This document shows, in pieces, positions 1 through 5,872 of a DNA stretch of 9,892 nucleotides. The DNA comes from Candidatus Rifleibacteriota bacterium. Lineage in GTDB: Bacteria > UBP17 > UBA6191 > JACPRK01. A model generated the notes under the pieces. The model saw nothing but the letters and a program-made list of their open reading frames with translations. It searched no databases and was not told where the DNA came from. The position numbers and the translations under genes are program-made. How positions within the stretch are numbered: the stretch's first letter is position 1; each line of letters begins with the position of its first letter. The DNA lies in the NCBI GenBank assembly GCA_016213865.1, contig JACQZL010000142.1:1-9892 (forward strand), in the 5' to 3' direction.

Positions 1-406
1 CAAGCCGCGCTACCTGATGGGAGTGGGGACCCTCGAGGACATCCTGCGAGGAGTGAGGCTGGGAGTCGACATGTTCGACTGCGTGCTTCCGACGAGGCTG
101 GGCCGTCATGGCCACGCCGTGACGAGGGGGGGGCATCTCAACCTCATGAATGCCCGCTTCAGGACTGAGGCTTTTCCCATCGACGAGACGTGCCGATGTA
201 ACACATGCCGGCACCATACTCGCGCCTACCTGCATCACCTGTTCCGGGCCGGCGAACTGACGGCGCTGCGGCTGACCACGCACCACAACCTCTGGGTCTA
301 CGCTAGATTCATGGAATCGATCCGGACAGCCATCCGGGAGGGCTCGCTGGAGCAGTTCACCTCCGGTTTCCTGGCCCAGACCGGTTCCGCCACGGAGGCC
401 CCGTGA
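1..406 (+). CDS. tgt: Queuine/preQ1 tRNA-guanine transglycosylase, C-terminal part (5' end outside window)
   Basis: Bacterial Tgt exchanges guanine 34 for preQ1 in the GUN-anticodon tRNAs for Tyr, His, Asn and Asp, a step of queuosine synthesis. The frame is already open at base 2 and reads KPRYLMGVGT, a conserved Tgt segment. Next comes GVDMFDCVLPTR, whose second Asp aligns with the family's nucleophilic Asp (D280 in Zymomonas Tgt), then the GRHGHAVT stretch. The C-terminal zinc site is complete: the CRCNTC cluster (CxCxxC) supplies three cysteines, and the fourth ligand is a histidine in the following TTHHNLW segment. The protein ends about 45 residues after that site, normal for the family. 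The TGA at 404-406 overlaps the GTG start of lspA (GTGA), so the two are probably translationally coupled. Motif match is strong; only the N-terminal two thirds is missing. Confidence 0.95.
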   Translation, partial: KPRYLMGVGTLEDILRGVRLGVDMFDCVLPTRLGRHGHAVTRGGHLNLMNARFRTEAFPIDETCRCNTCRHHTRAYLHHLFRAGELTALRLTTHHNLWVYARFMESIRTAIREGSLEQFTSGFLAQTGSATEAP

Positions 407-1044
407 ATCCAGGCGCCGACAGTCCTCCGGCCGCCTGCCCCGATACCCGATTCCGGCTGTCAGACCTCCCCCTCTGGGCCGCGTTCTACCTGCTCTGCCT
501 CATCTGGTGGCTGGCCGTCTGGCCGTTCTTCTTCATCCGCAACTTCATCCCCCTCATGCGCTCGCGAACCTTCTTCGCCCTCGGCGTCCTCCTGGTGGCC
601 ATCGACCAGCTCACCAAGCACGTGATGCCGGGCATCCTCGATGCCCAGGGCGGGCGCATCACGGTCCTTCCGGGTTTCCTGGATCTGACCCTGGTGACGA
701 ACAAGGGGGCGGCGTTCGGGCTGTTCCAGGGACAGACGACCGTCTTCATCGTGATGGCCGTGCTCACGGTCGGCATCATCATCGCCTACCTCAGCATCGT
801 CGGCGAGGAAGAGCGGATGGTCCGCTGCGCGCTGGTCTGCATCATGGCCGGCGCCATCGGCAATCTGATCGATCGCGTCTGTCTGGGCCACGTCATCGAC
901 TTCATCTTCGTGCACTACGGGCCGTACCACTGGCCGGTCTTCAACTGCGCCGACGTCGTCATCGACGTGGGCGTGGGGTTGATCCTGATCGACGTGGTCC
1001 GCGACCTCTGCCGCCCGCGCGATCGGGTCCCCGCGGAGACCTGA
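403..1044 (+). CDS. lspA: Lipoprotein signal peptidase (signal peptidase II) with extra N-terminal membrane segment
   Basis: This is the aspartyl protease of the inner membrane that removes signal peptides from diacylglyceryl-modified prolipoproteins. All family blocks are visible in the 213-residue product: DQLTK at 68-72, NKGAAFG at 100-106, GAIGNLIDR at 150-158, GHVIDFI at 162-168 and FNCAD at 180-184. The catalytic pair should be D157 and D184, spaced 27 residues apart as in E. coli LspA. Four family transmembrane helices are evident. The protein is about 50 residues longer than usual at the N-terminus. That extension contains an additional very hydrophobic segment (about 24-45, rich in L, W and F). 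The GTG start at 403 is preceded by GGAGG four bases upstream and overlaps the tgt stop. M52 (ATG at 556) would give a classical-length protein but would discard a good membrane segment. It is followed after 61 bp by the first lgt, the enzyme acting one step earlier. Confidence 0.95.
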   Translation: MNPGADSPPAACPDTRFRLSDLPLWAAFYLLCLIWWLAVWPFFFIRNFIPLMRSRTFFALGVLLVAIDQLTKHVMPGILDAQGGRITVLPGFLDLTLVTNKGAAFGLFQGQTTVFIVMAVLTVGIIIAYLSIVGEEERMVRCALVCIMAGAIGNLIDRVCLGHVIDFIFVHYGPYHWPVFNCADVVIDVGVGLILIDVVRDLCRPRDRVPAET

Positions 1045-1105
1045 GACGCGAGACCGCGCGCCCATCCTTGACTGTGGGTCGCCGGTTTCGTTGACTGGCT
1101 GAGAC

Positions 1106-1909
1106 GTGTATCCAGTCCTCTTCAGCATCGGCGACTTCGACGTCCACACGTTCGGCGTCCTGCTCGCGCTCGGATTCATCGCCGGCGTCTACACCGCCAC
1201 GATCCAGGCGGAACGCGCCGGCCTGGATCTCGATCAGGTCACCAACGTTCTGCTGTTGATCCTGGCCTGTTCCATCATCGGGGCCCGGGCCGCTTTCGTG
1301 GCGGTCAGCTGGCAGCACTTCGTCGCGAATCCGATGGAGGTCATTCGCCTGCACAAGGGCGGCCTGGTCTACTACGGTGGGCTCATCGGCGGTTTGCTCG
1401 CCGGCCTCGTGGGAACGCGGATGGCGCATCTCCCGCTGGGCCGCTTCGCCGATATCATCCCGGCGGGCCTCTGTATCGGGCAGATACTCGGCCGGCTCGG
1501 CTGCTTCGCCAACGGCTGCTGCTACGGCGCCGTCTGTTCGGTCCCATGGGCCGTCCGGCTGCACTCGGGCCCCGGGGCGATGGTGCCGCGCCACCCGACG
1601 CAACTCTACGAGGCGCTGTTTCTGTCGGCCATCCTGGCCGTCTGCCTCTGGCTCTTCCGACGGCCGCACCGGCCCGGGATGGTCATGGTCCTCTACCTGT
1701 ATCTTTACGGAGTGGGACGCTACGCGGTCGAACTGTTCCGAGGCGACGACCGCGGTGCCAGTCCCATCCCGGGGCTGTCGGTCTCCCAGAGCATCAGCCT
1801 CGGCGTCCTGGTCCTGGCCTCGATCGTTCACCTGCTCGCCGCGCGCCAACCGCTCGCCGCCGCCGAGCCGCCTCCGGAGAAGCCCGACCTTGCACCCGAT
1901 CCTCTTTGA
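1106..1909 (+). CDS. lgt: Prolipoprotein diacylglyceryl transferase, first of two tandem paralogues
   Basis: Lgt transfers diacylglycerol from phosphatidylglycerol to the lipobox cysteine of prolipoproteins, in the inner membrane before LspA acts. The 267-residue, multi-helix product starts with MYPVLFSIGDFDVHTFGVLLALGF, typical of Lgt. It carries GGLVYYGGLIGG (85-96), GRLGCFANGCCYG (129-141), HPTQLYE (163-169) and RYAVELFR (205-212). R130 corresponds to the essential E. coli R143, and R205 to the conserved C-terminal arginine. Two departures from E. coli: the essential H103 position is Y90, and the usual GRxGNFxNxExxG signature has Cys at the Asn-146 and Glu-151 positions (C133, C138). Start is GTG at 1106, with no clear Shine-Dalgarno sequence. 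The C-terminal 25 residues are rich in A and P and overlap the start of the second lgt by 20 nt. Membership of the Lgt family is firm; which of the two copies is the main enzyme is not decidable here. Confidence 0.9.
   Translation: MYPVLFSIGDFDVHTFGVLLALGFIAGVYTATIQAERAGLDLDQVTNVLLLILACSIIGARAAFVAVSWQHFVANPMEVIRLHKGGLVYYGGLIGGLLAGLVGTRMAHLPLGRFADIIPAGLCIGQILGRLGCFANGCCYGAVCSVPWAVRLHSGPGAMVPRHPTQLYEALFLSAILAVCLWLFRRPHRPGMVMVLYLYLYGVGRYAVELFRGDDRGASPIPGLSVSQSISLGVLVLASIVHLLAARQPLAAAEPPPEKPDLAPDPL
1876..1892 (+). promoter_or_regulatory. Ribosome binding site and TTG start that fix the beginning of the second lgt
   Basis: GGAGA at 1876-1880 lies nine bases before a TTG at 1890-1892, all within the end of the first lgt. 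Starting there gives the canonical Lgt N-terminus (HPILFEVAGHPVFAFGTF). The frame is open much further upstream, but that stretch is antisense-like filler of the first lgt and not Lgt-like. No ATG or GTG sits at the right place. Confidence 0.6.
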
Positions 1910-2693
1910 AGTCGCCGGCCATCCCGTCTTCGCCTTCGGCACCTTCCTGGCCATCGGGTTCTTCCTCGCCTACCTCTACACCGGCTGGCGCTGCCGGCAG
2001 CTGGGCATCTCCGACACTCACATCCTCAACATCTTCATCATCCTGATCGTGGGAGGAGTCAGCGGCAGCCGTCTGATGGCGGTCGCGCTCAGCCCCGAGC
2101 ACTATCCGGACTTTCGCAGCATCCTGATGGTCACCAACGGCGGGATGGCCTTTCACGGCGGTCTGCTGGTGGCGCTCGGCGGGGGCATCCTCTATCTGAT
2201 TGCGACGGGGCTGCCGGTGGGGCAGGTGCTCGACCGGTTCGGGCCGGCGGTGCCGCTCGCCCACGCCAGCGGACGCATCGGATGTTTTCTGTTCGGTTGC
2301 TGCTTCGGTCTTCCGTGCACGCTTCCGTGGGCCATCCGGATGCCGCCGGCCGACCCCTCCGGCCAGTGGCCGCTGCGCCATCCCACCCAACTCTACGAGC
2401 TGGTGCTGCTGCTGATCCTGACGTGGGTGCTGCACAAGGCGATAGACCGCCCCCATCGCGCCGGCCTCGTGATGGTCTTCTACGGCTACGGCTACCCGAT
2501 CGTGCGATTCCCGCTGGAGTTCATCCGCGCCGACCATCTGGGCGTCGAGCCGCACCTGGCCGGCCTGAGCATGGGGCAGCTCTCCTGCCTGGGAATGGCG
2601 GCGATCGCCGGAATCGTGCACTGGTGGCTGCTCCGACATCCCGAGGCGCCCGCTCAGGCCTCCGGCAAGCGCCGCCGGGAGCGCGCGCGCTGA
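1890..2693 (+). CDS. lgt: Prolipoprotein diacylglyceryl transferase, second of two tandem paralogues
   Basis: This is a second full-length Lgt, again 267 residues if started at the TTG. Landmarks are HPILFEVAGHPVFAFGTFLAIGF at the N-terminus, GGMAFHGGLLVALGGG (84-99), GRIGCFLFGCCFG (128-140), HPTQLYE (164-170), and IVRFPLEFIRADH (204-216) at the last helix. Here H89 keeps the histidine equivalent to E. coli H103, which the first copy lacks, and R129 matches R143. The signature is again the GCFxxGCCxG variant rather than GNFxNxE. The last residues are strongly basic (KRRRERAR), consistent with a cytoplasmic tail. It overlaps the first copy by 20 nt, so expression is presumably coupled. Equal length and collinear motifs suggest an old duplication with divergence, or two subfamilies brought together. 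The two could act on different prolipoproteins or lipids; nothing in the sequence proves this. Confidence 0.88.
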   Translation: MHPILFEVAGHPVFAFGTFLAIGFFLAYLYTGWRCRQLGISDTHILNIFIILIVGGVSGSRLMAVALSPEHYPDFRSILMVTNGGMAFHGGLLVALGGGILYLIATGLPVGQVLDRFGPAVPLAHASGRIGCFLFGCCFGLPCTLPWAIRMPPADPSGQWPLRHPTQLYELVLLLILTWVLHKAIDRPHRAGLVMVFYGYGYPIVRFPLEFIRADHLGVEPHLAGLSMGQLSCLGMAAIAGIVHWWLLRHPEAPAQASGKRRRERAR

Positions 2694-2728
2694 CGGTCGC
2701 CGCCGTTCGCGCCCTCGAGCGCCCGACG

Positions 2729-3670
2729 ATGCCAAAGCGCCATGAACTGGTCTGCCCGCCGGCCGAGGCCCCGGCCCGGCTGGACGTCTTCCTGGCCCGC
2801 AAGCTACCCGAGCATTCGCGCGAGTACCTCAAGACGCTGGTGGAGTCGGGCCGGGTGACGGTCGGCGGCCGACCCGCCAAGCCCTCGCACAAGTTGCGTG
2901 GCGGCGAGTCGATCGTGCTCGAGGTACCGGATCCGGTCCGGGTCGAGCTACCGCCCGAGCCGACCGACCTGGACATCTGCTTCGAAGACCGCCACCTGCT
3001 CGTCGTGAACAAGCCCAGGGGAATGCTCACCCACCCGACCAGCGCGGCGCGGCCGACCGGCTCGCTCGTGAACGCGCTGCTCGCCCACTGCACCGACCTC
3101 GCGGGCATCAACGGAGAGTTGCGGCCCGGCATCGTGCACCGCCTCGACCGCGACACCTCCGGGCTGCTCGTGATCGCCAAGCAGGACCAGATTCTCCGTG
3201 ACCTGGCGGCCCAGCTCAAGGCGCGAACGATGGTGAAGCAGTACGTGGCGCTCGCCCGCGGCCGGGTGCAGCCCGCCTCCGGCAGCCTGCGCTGGCCCAT
3301 CGGCCGGCACCCGGTCGTGCGCAACAAGATGCGTGTCGACGAGGATCGAGGCAGGGTCGCCCGCACCGACTATCGCGTCGCGGCGCTCTACGCCGCCGCG
3401 TCGCTAGTCTGGGTGCGGCTGCACTCGGGCCGCACCCACCAGATCAGGGTGCACTTCTGCGAACTGGGCTTCCCGCTCGTGGGCGACGTCCTGTACGCCT
3501 CGAAGCGCGAGGCCTCGGTGTTCAAGGGCGTGGCCCTGCACTCGGCCCGCCTCGCTTTCCGCCATCCCGCCACCGGCGAGTGGATGCGCTTCAGCCGTCC
3601 GGTGCCAGCCGATATGGCCGGTCTGATCCGCCGCGCCGCCGCCGGCGACCCGCTGACGCCTGACACCTGA
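2729..3670 (+). CDS. RluA/RluD-family pseudouridine synthase
   Basis: This enzyme isomerises uridines to pseudouridine in RNA, most likely 23S rRNA. The 313-residue product has an S4 RNA-binding domain (about 17-68: RLDVFLARKL ... SGRVTVGG ... LRGGESIVLEVPD). The RluA-type catalytic domain follows. Its motif HRLDRDTSG at 137-145 gives D140 as the catalytic aspartate. Family blocks NKPRGMLTHP (94-103), QYVALARGRV (171-180), LHSGRTHQIRVH (231-242) and ALHSARLAFRHP (269-280) are all present. Length and domain order fit RluD, but RluB/C/D target choice cannot be read from sequence, so no symbol is given. ATG at 2729 is chosen because it precedes the S4 domain by the usual distance; no Shine-Dalgarno is obvious, and lgt ends only 35 nt upstream. 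The last residues (LTPDT) and the stop lie inside a heptamer array at 3653-3694. Confidence 0.92.
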   Translation: MPKRHELVCPPAEAPARLDVFLARKLPEHSREYLKTLVESGRVTVGGRPAKPSHKLRGGESIVLEVPDPVRVELPPEPTDLDICFEDRHLLVVNKPRGMLTHPTSAARPTGSLVNALLAHCTDLAGINGELRPGIVHRLDRDTSGLLVIAKQDQILRDLAAQLKARTMVKQYVALARGRVQPASGSLRWPIGRHPVVRNKMRVDEDRGRVARTDYRVAALYAAASLVWVRLHSGRTHQIRVHFCELGFPLVGDVLYASKREASVFKGVALHSARLAFRHPATGEWMRFSRPVPADMAGLIRRAAAGDPLTPDT

Positions 3671-3694
3671 AAGCTGACACCTGAAAGCTGAAGC
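3653..3694 (+). repeat. Heptamer array 1 (consensus CTGAMRS, six phased units) spanning the rluD-like stop codon
   Basis: Six consecutive 7-bp units beginning at 3653 all start CTGA. CTGACAC and CTGAAAG alternate in the middle, with CTGACGC first and CTGAAGC last. TGA occurs in every unit, and because 7 is not a multiple of 3 the stops cover all three frames. The pseudouridine synthase stop (3668-3670) is the TGA of the third unit. Phasing is exact, with no indels. Confidence 0.85.
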
Positions 3695-3702
3695 GTGATA
3701 AC
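3674..3702 (+). promoter_or_regulatory. Possible sigma-70-type promoter for ftsY, partly inside heptamer array 1
   Basis: CTGACA (3674-3679) is separated by 17 bases from GATAAC (3697-3702), preceded by TG overlapping the -10 edge. The -35 matches five of six consensus bases and the -10 four of six. The -35 lies in the repeat, where chance resemblance is easy because every unit contains CTGA. It would give ftsY a 5' leader of about 50 nt. Confidence 0.22.
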
Positions 3703-3762
3703 CTTTGGGCCGCCCGCGCGGACGCCAGAACGGAGGTCCGCTCGAAGGTCCCGCAAGCTCTC

Positions 3763-4887
3763 ATGGCCCTGCTCTGGTGGAGGAAGAAGAAGGACGAACC
3801 CGGCCCCCAGGCCGAGGAACCGCCCGTCGGCGACGCGGCGGAAACGCTCGCCGAGGAGTCGGCTGACGAGCCGCTCGACGCGGAGCTGCCGCCCGAACTG
3901 GAGGAGGAGGAAGAGCCCGAGCCACCGCCAGTGGAACGGTTGGCGCCTCCGCCGCCTCCCGAGCAGCGCTCGAGCTGGCTAGCGCGCCTCACCACGGGGC
4001 TGACCCGTACCCGGGGCAGCTTCACCGATCAGCTCCGAGGCCTCTTCGGAGAGACGGCGAAGTTCGACGACGCGGTCTTCGACGATCTCGAGGCAATCCT
4101 GCTCCAGGCCGATTGCGGACCTTCAGCGACCACCGATCTCGTGAACCTGCTCAAGGCGCGAGTCGAGCAGGAGCCGGGCCTCTCGTCCGAGGCGGCGATG
4201 GAGCTCATCAAGGACTCGCTGCGGGCGAGGCTCAGCCGGGACGCCGGGCCGATGGCGCTGCAGGCGCATCCCGCCGTGATCCTGGTCGTCGGCGTCAACG
4301 GGGTCGGAAAGACGACCACGATCGCCAAGATGGCCCGCGTGTTCCAGGCCTACGGCAAGCGCATCATGCTGGTGGCGGGCGACACCTTCCGTGCCGGCGC
4401 GATCGAGCAACTCACGATCTGGAGCCAACGGCTCGGCTGCGACCTGATGAAGGGCGCGGCGGGCGGCGACCCTTCCGCGGTGGTGTTCGACGCCATCTCG
4501 GCGGCCAAGGCGCGCAAGCTCGACGTCGTCCTGATCGACACGGCCGGCCGGCTGCACACGCAATCGAATCTGATGGAGGAGCTGGCGAAGATCAACCGAG
4601 TCATCAAGAAGGTCATCCCCGAGGCGCCGCACGAGACCTTCCTGGTGCTCGACGCGACGACGGGCCAGAACGCGCTCGTTCAGGCCCAGACCTTCGACCG
4701 GCTGGTGAAGGTGACCGGCCTGGTGCTCACGAAGCTCGACGGCACCGCCAAGGGCGGCGTGGTGACCGCGCTGACCGACGTGCTGCACGTGCCGATCCGA
4801 TTCCTCGGAGTGGGCGAAGGGGTCGACGACCTCGACAACTTCAAGGCAGACGAGTTCGTCGAGGCGCTTTTCCGCCCCGCGGCGTGA
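3763..4887 (+). CDS. ftsY: Signal recognition particle receptor FtsY
   Basis: FtsY is the membrane-associated SRP GTPase that receives ribosome-nascent chain complexes with Ffh and passes them to SecYEG. The 374 residues begin MALLWWRKKK, a short hydrophobic-basic patch suited to membrane contact. An acidic, proline-rich A region follows (about 11-68), then the N domain (about 70-165). The G domain shows P-loop GVNGVGKTT (177-185), DTFRAGA (207-213, the SRP-GTPase insertion box), DTAGR (259-263), TKLDG (323-327, guanine specificity) and GVGEGVDDLDNF (349-360) at the C-terminus. All are intact. The ATG at 3763 is the first start giving this layout; the GGAGG near 3731 is too far upstream to serve it, so the start is not certain to the codon. 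The TGA at 4885-4887 is contained in the first unit of heptamer array 2. It converges on mazG. Confidence 0.97.
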   Translation: MALLWWRKKKDEPGPQAEEPPVGDAAETLAEESADEPLDAELPPELEEEEEPEPPPVERLAPPPPPEQRSSWLARLTTGLTRTRGSFTDQLRGLFGETAKFDDAVFDDLEAILLQADCGPSATTDLVNLLKARVEQEPGLSSEAAMELIKDSLRARLSRDAGPMALQAHPAVILVVGVNGVGKTTTIAKMARVFQAYGKRIMLVAGDTFRAGAIEQLTIWSQRLGCDLMKGAAGGDPSAVVFDAISAAKARKLDVVLIDTAGRLHTQSNLMEELAKINRVIKKVIPEAPHETFLVLDATTGQNALVQAQTFDRLVKVTGLVLTKLDGTAKGGVVTALTDVLHVPIRFLGVGEGVDDLDNFKADEFVEALFRPAA

Positions 4888-4980
4888 GGCTGGAGGCTTG
4901 AGGCTTGAGGCTTGAGGCTTGAGGCGCGAGGCTGGAGGCTCGAGGCTTGAGGCTTGAGGCTCGAGGCTTGAGGCGCGAGG
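4883..4980 (+). repeat. Heptamer array 2 (consensus CTTGAGG, 14 phased units) starting at the ftsY stop codon
   Basis: Fourteen 7-bp units run without a phase break over 98 bp. Seven are CTTGAGG; the others are CTGGAGG, CTCGAGG, CGCGAGG and one initial CGTGAGG. The variation is confined to positions 2-3, and GAGG is kept in every unit. The ftsY TGA is in the first unit. The G-rich strand is the sense strand of ftsY. The array does not form an obvious hairpin and is not a CRISPR, since it has no spacers. Confidence 0.9.
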
Positions 4981-5016
4981 TTCGGACCGTGCCACCCCGA
5001 GGGGCCCGGAACCCGG

Positions 5017-5058
5017 CCCCTAACCCCTAACCCCTAACCCCTAACCCCTGCCCCCTGC
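5017..5058 (-). repeat. Heptamer array 3 (TTAGGGG/GCAGGGG, six units on the minus strand) spanning the mazG stop codon
   Basis: Read on the minus strand there are two GCAGGGG units followed by four TTAGGGG units, exactly phased. The mazG TAG stop (5027-5029) is formed inside the array. The last ten or so MazG residues (GRGQGLGVRG) are a translation of the repeat. Four or more runs of four G on one strand make a G-quadruplex possible. The G-rich strand is again the sense strand of the adjacent gene, here mazG. Confidence 0.88.
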
Positions 5059-5872
5059 CTTTCGCCTCTTCCCAGATCGCGTCCATCTCTTCGAGCGTCA
5101 TCGACTCGAGCTTGATCCCCCGCTGGCGTGCGTTCTCCTCGATTTCGGCGAAGCGTTCCATGAACTTGCGGTTGGCCGCCTCGAGACTGAACTCGGCGTT
5201 GAGCCCCAGGAACCGGCCCAGGTTGACCAGGCTGAAGAGGATGTCGCCGTACTCCTCCTCCATCTTCGTCCGGTCATTCTCCCGGCTGACCTCGAGGAAC
5301 TCCTCGATCTCCTCCCGGACCTTGCCGGCGACCTCGTGGGCAGCTTTCCAGTCGAACCCGACCACCGAAGCCTTCTCCTGCAGCCGGAAGGCCCTCAGCA
5401 ATGCCGGGAGGTTCCGGGGCACGCCGTCGAACACCGACTGGCGCCCCTTCTCGGACTTCTTGATCTCCTCCCAGTTCCGGACGACCTCGGCGGAGTCCTT
5501 GACCTGGCGGTCGCCGAAGATATGCGGGTGGCGGCGCACCAGCTTGGCGCTGATCGAGTCGGCCACGTCGGAGAACTGGAAGGCCCCGCGCTCCGAGGCC
5601 ATCTGGGCGTGGAAGACGATCTGCAACAGCAGGTCGCCCAGCTCGTCTTGCAGCTTGTGGTCGACGCGGCTGTCGATCGCGTCGAGCACCTCGCTGGCCT
5701 CTTCCATCAGGTAGACCTTGAGCGACTTGTGGTCCTGCTCCAGGTCCCACGGGCAGCCCTTCACGGGGTCGCGAAGGCGGGCCATGATGGCCAGGAGTCT
5801 ATGAATCGGATGGGGGCGGCGGGTCTTTGCGGTCTTCCGACGTGCGGAAGACGATGGCGTCTTGTTCGGCAT
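5027..5872 (-). CDS. mazG: Nucleoside triphosphate pyrophosphohydrolase MazG
   Basis: MazG hydrolyses (d)NTPs to monophosphate and pyrophosphate, as house-cleaning of the nucleotide pool. The 281-residue product has the tandem two-domain layout of E. coli MazG. Domain one shows RLRDPVKGCPWD (32-43), the metal-binding EExxE..D at 57-64 and DExxD at 76-80, then RRHPHIFGD (113-121). Domain two has EEIEE (187-191) and EEEYGD (205-210). The ATG at 5872 gives a basic Ser/Lys/Arg-rich leader of about 20 residues before HPIHRLLAIM, where family members normally begin. The only other ATG in reach (M30, 5785) would delete part of that conserved helix, so 5872 is preferred. With that start the gene overlaps the upstream AAA+ gene by 74 nt, implying coupled translation. 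The C-terminus is encoded by heptamer array 3 and is probably not functional sequence. Confidence 0.93.
   Translation of the reverse strand: MPNKTPSSSARRKTAKTRRPHPIHRLLAIMARLRDPVKGCPWDLEQDHKSLKVYLMEEASEVLDAIDSRVDHKLQDELGDLLLQIVFHAQMASERGAFQFSDVADSISAKLVRRHPHIFGDRQVKDSAEVVRNWEEIKKSEKGRQSVFDGVPRNLPALLRAFRLQEKASVVGFDWKAAHEVAGKVREEIEEFLEVSRENDRTKMEEEYGDILFSLVNLGRFLGLNAEFSLEAANRKFMERFAEIEENARQRGIKLESMTLEEMDAIWEEAKGRGQGLGVRG

Noticed and set aside
460..2735. Several 200-330 codon minus-strand frames opposite lspA and the lgt pair
   Set aside because: Asp/Glu/Arg/Gln-rich compositions typical of antisense GC-rich sequence. The plus strand holds motif-perfect LspA and Lgt.
4995..5016. Short CCCC-GA-GGGG hairpin between ftsY and mazG as a terminator
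   Set aside because: The loop is too small for a stable stem and no T tract follows on either strand.
4883..5058. CRISPR array or eukaryotic telomere repeat
   Set aside because: Units are 7 bp and contiguous, with no spacers. TTAGGGG resembles telomeric DNA, but it sits between two bacterial genes and one encodes its stop there.
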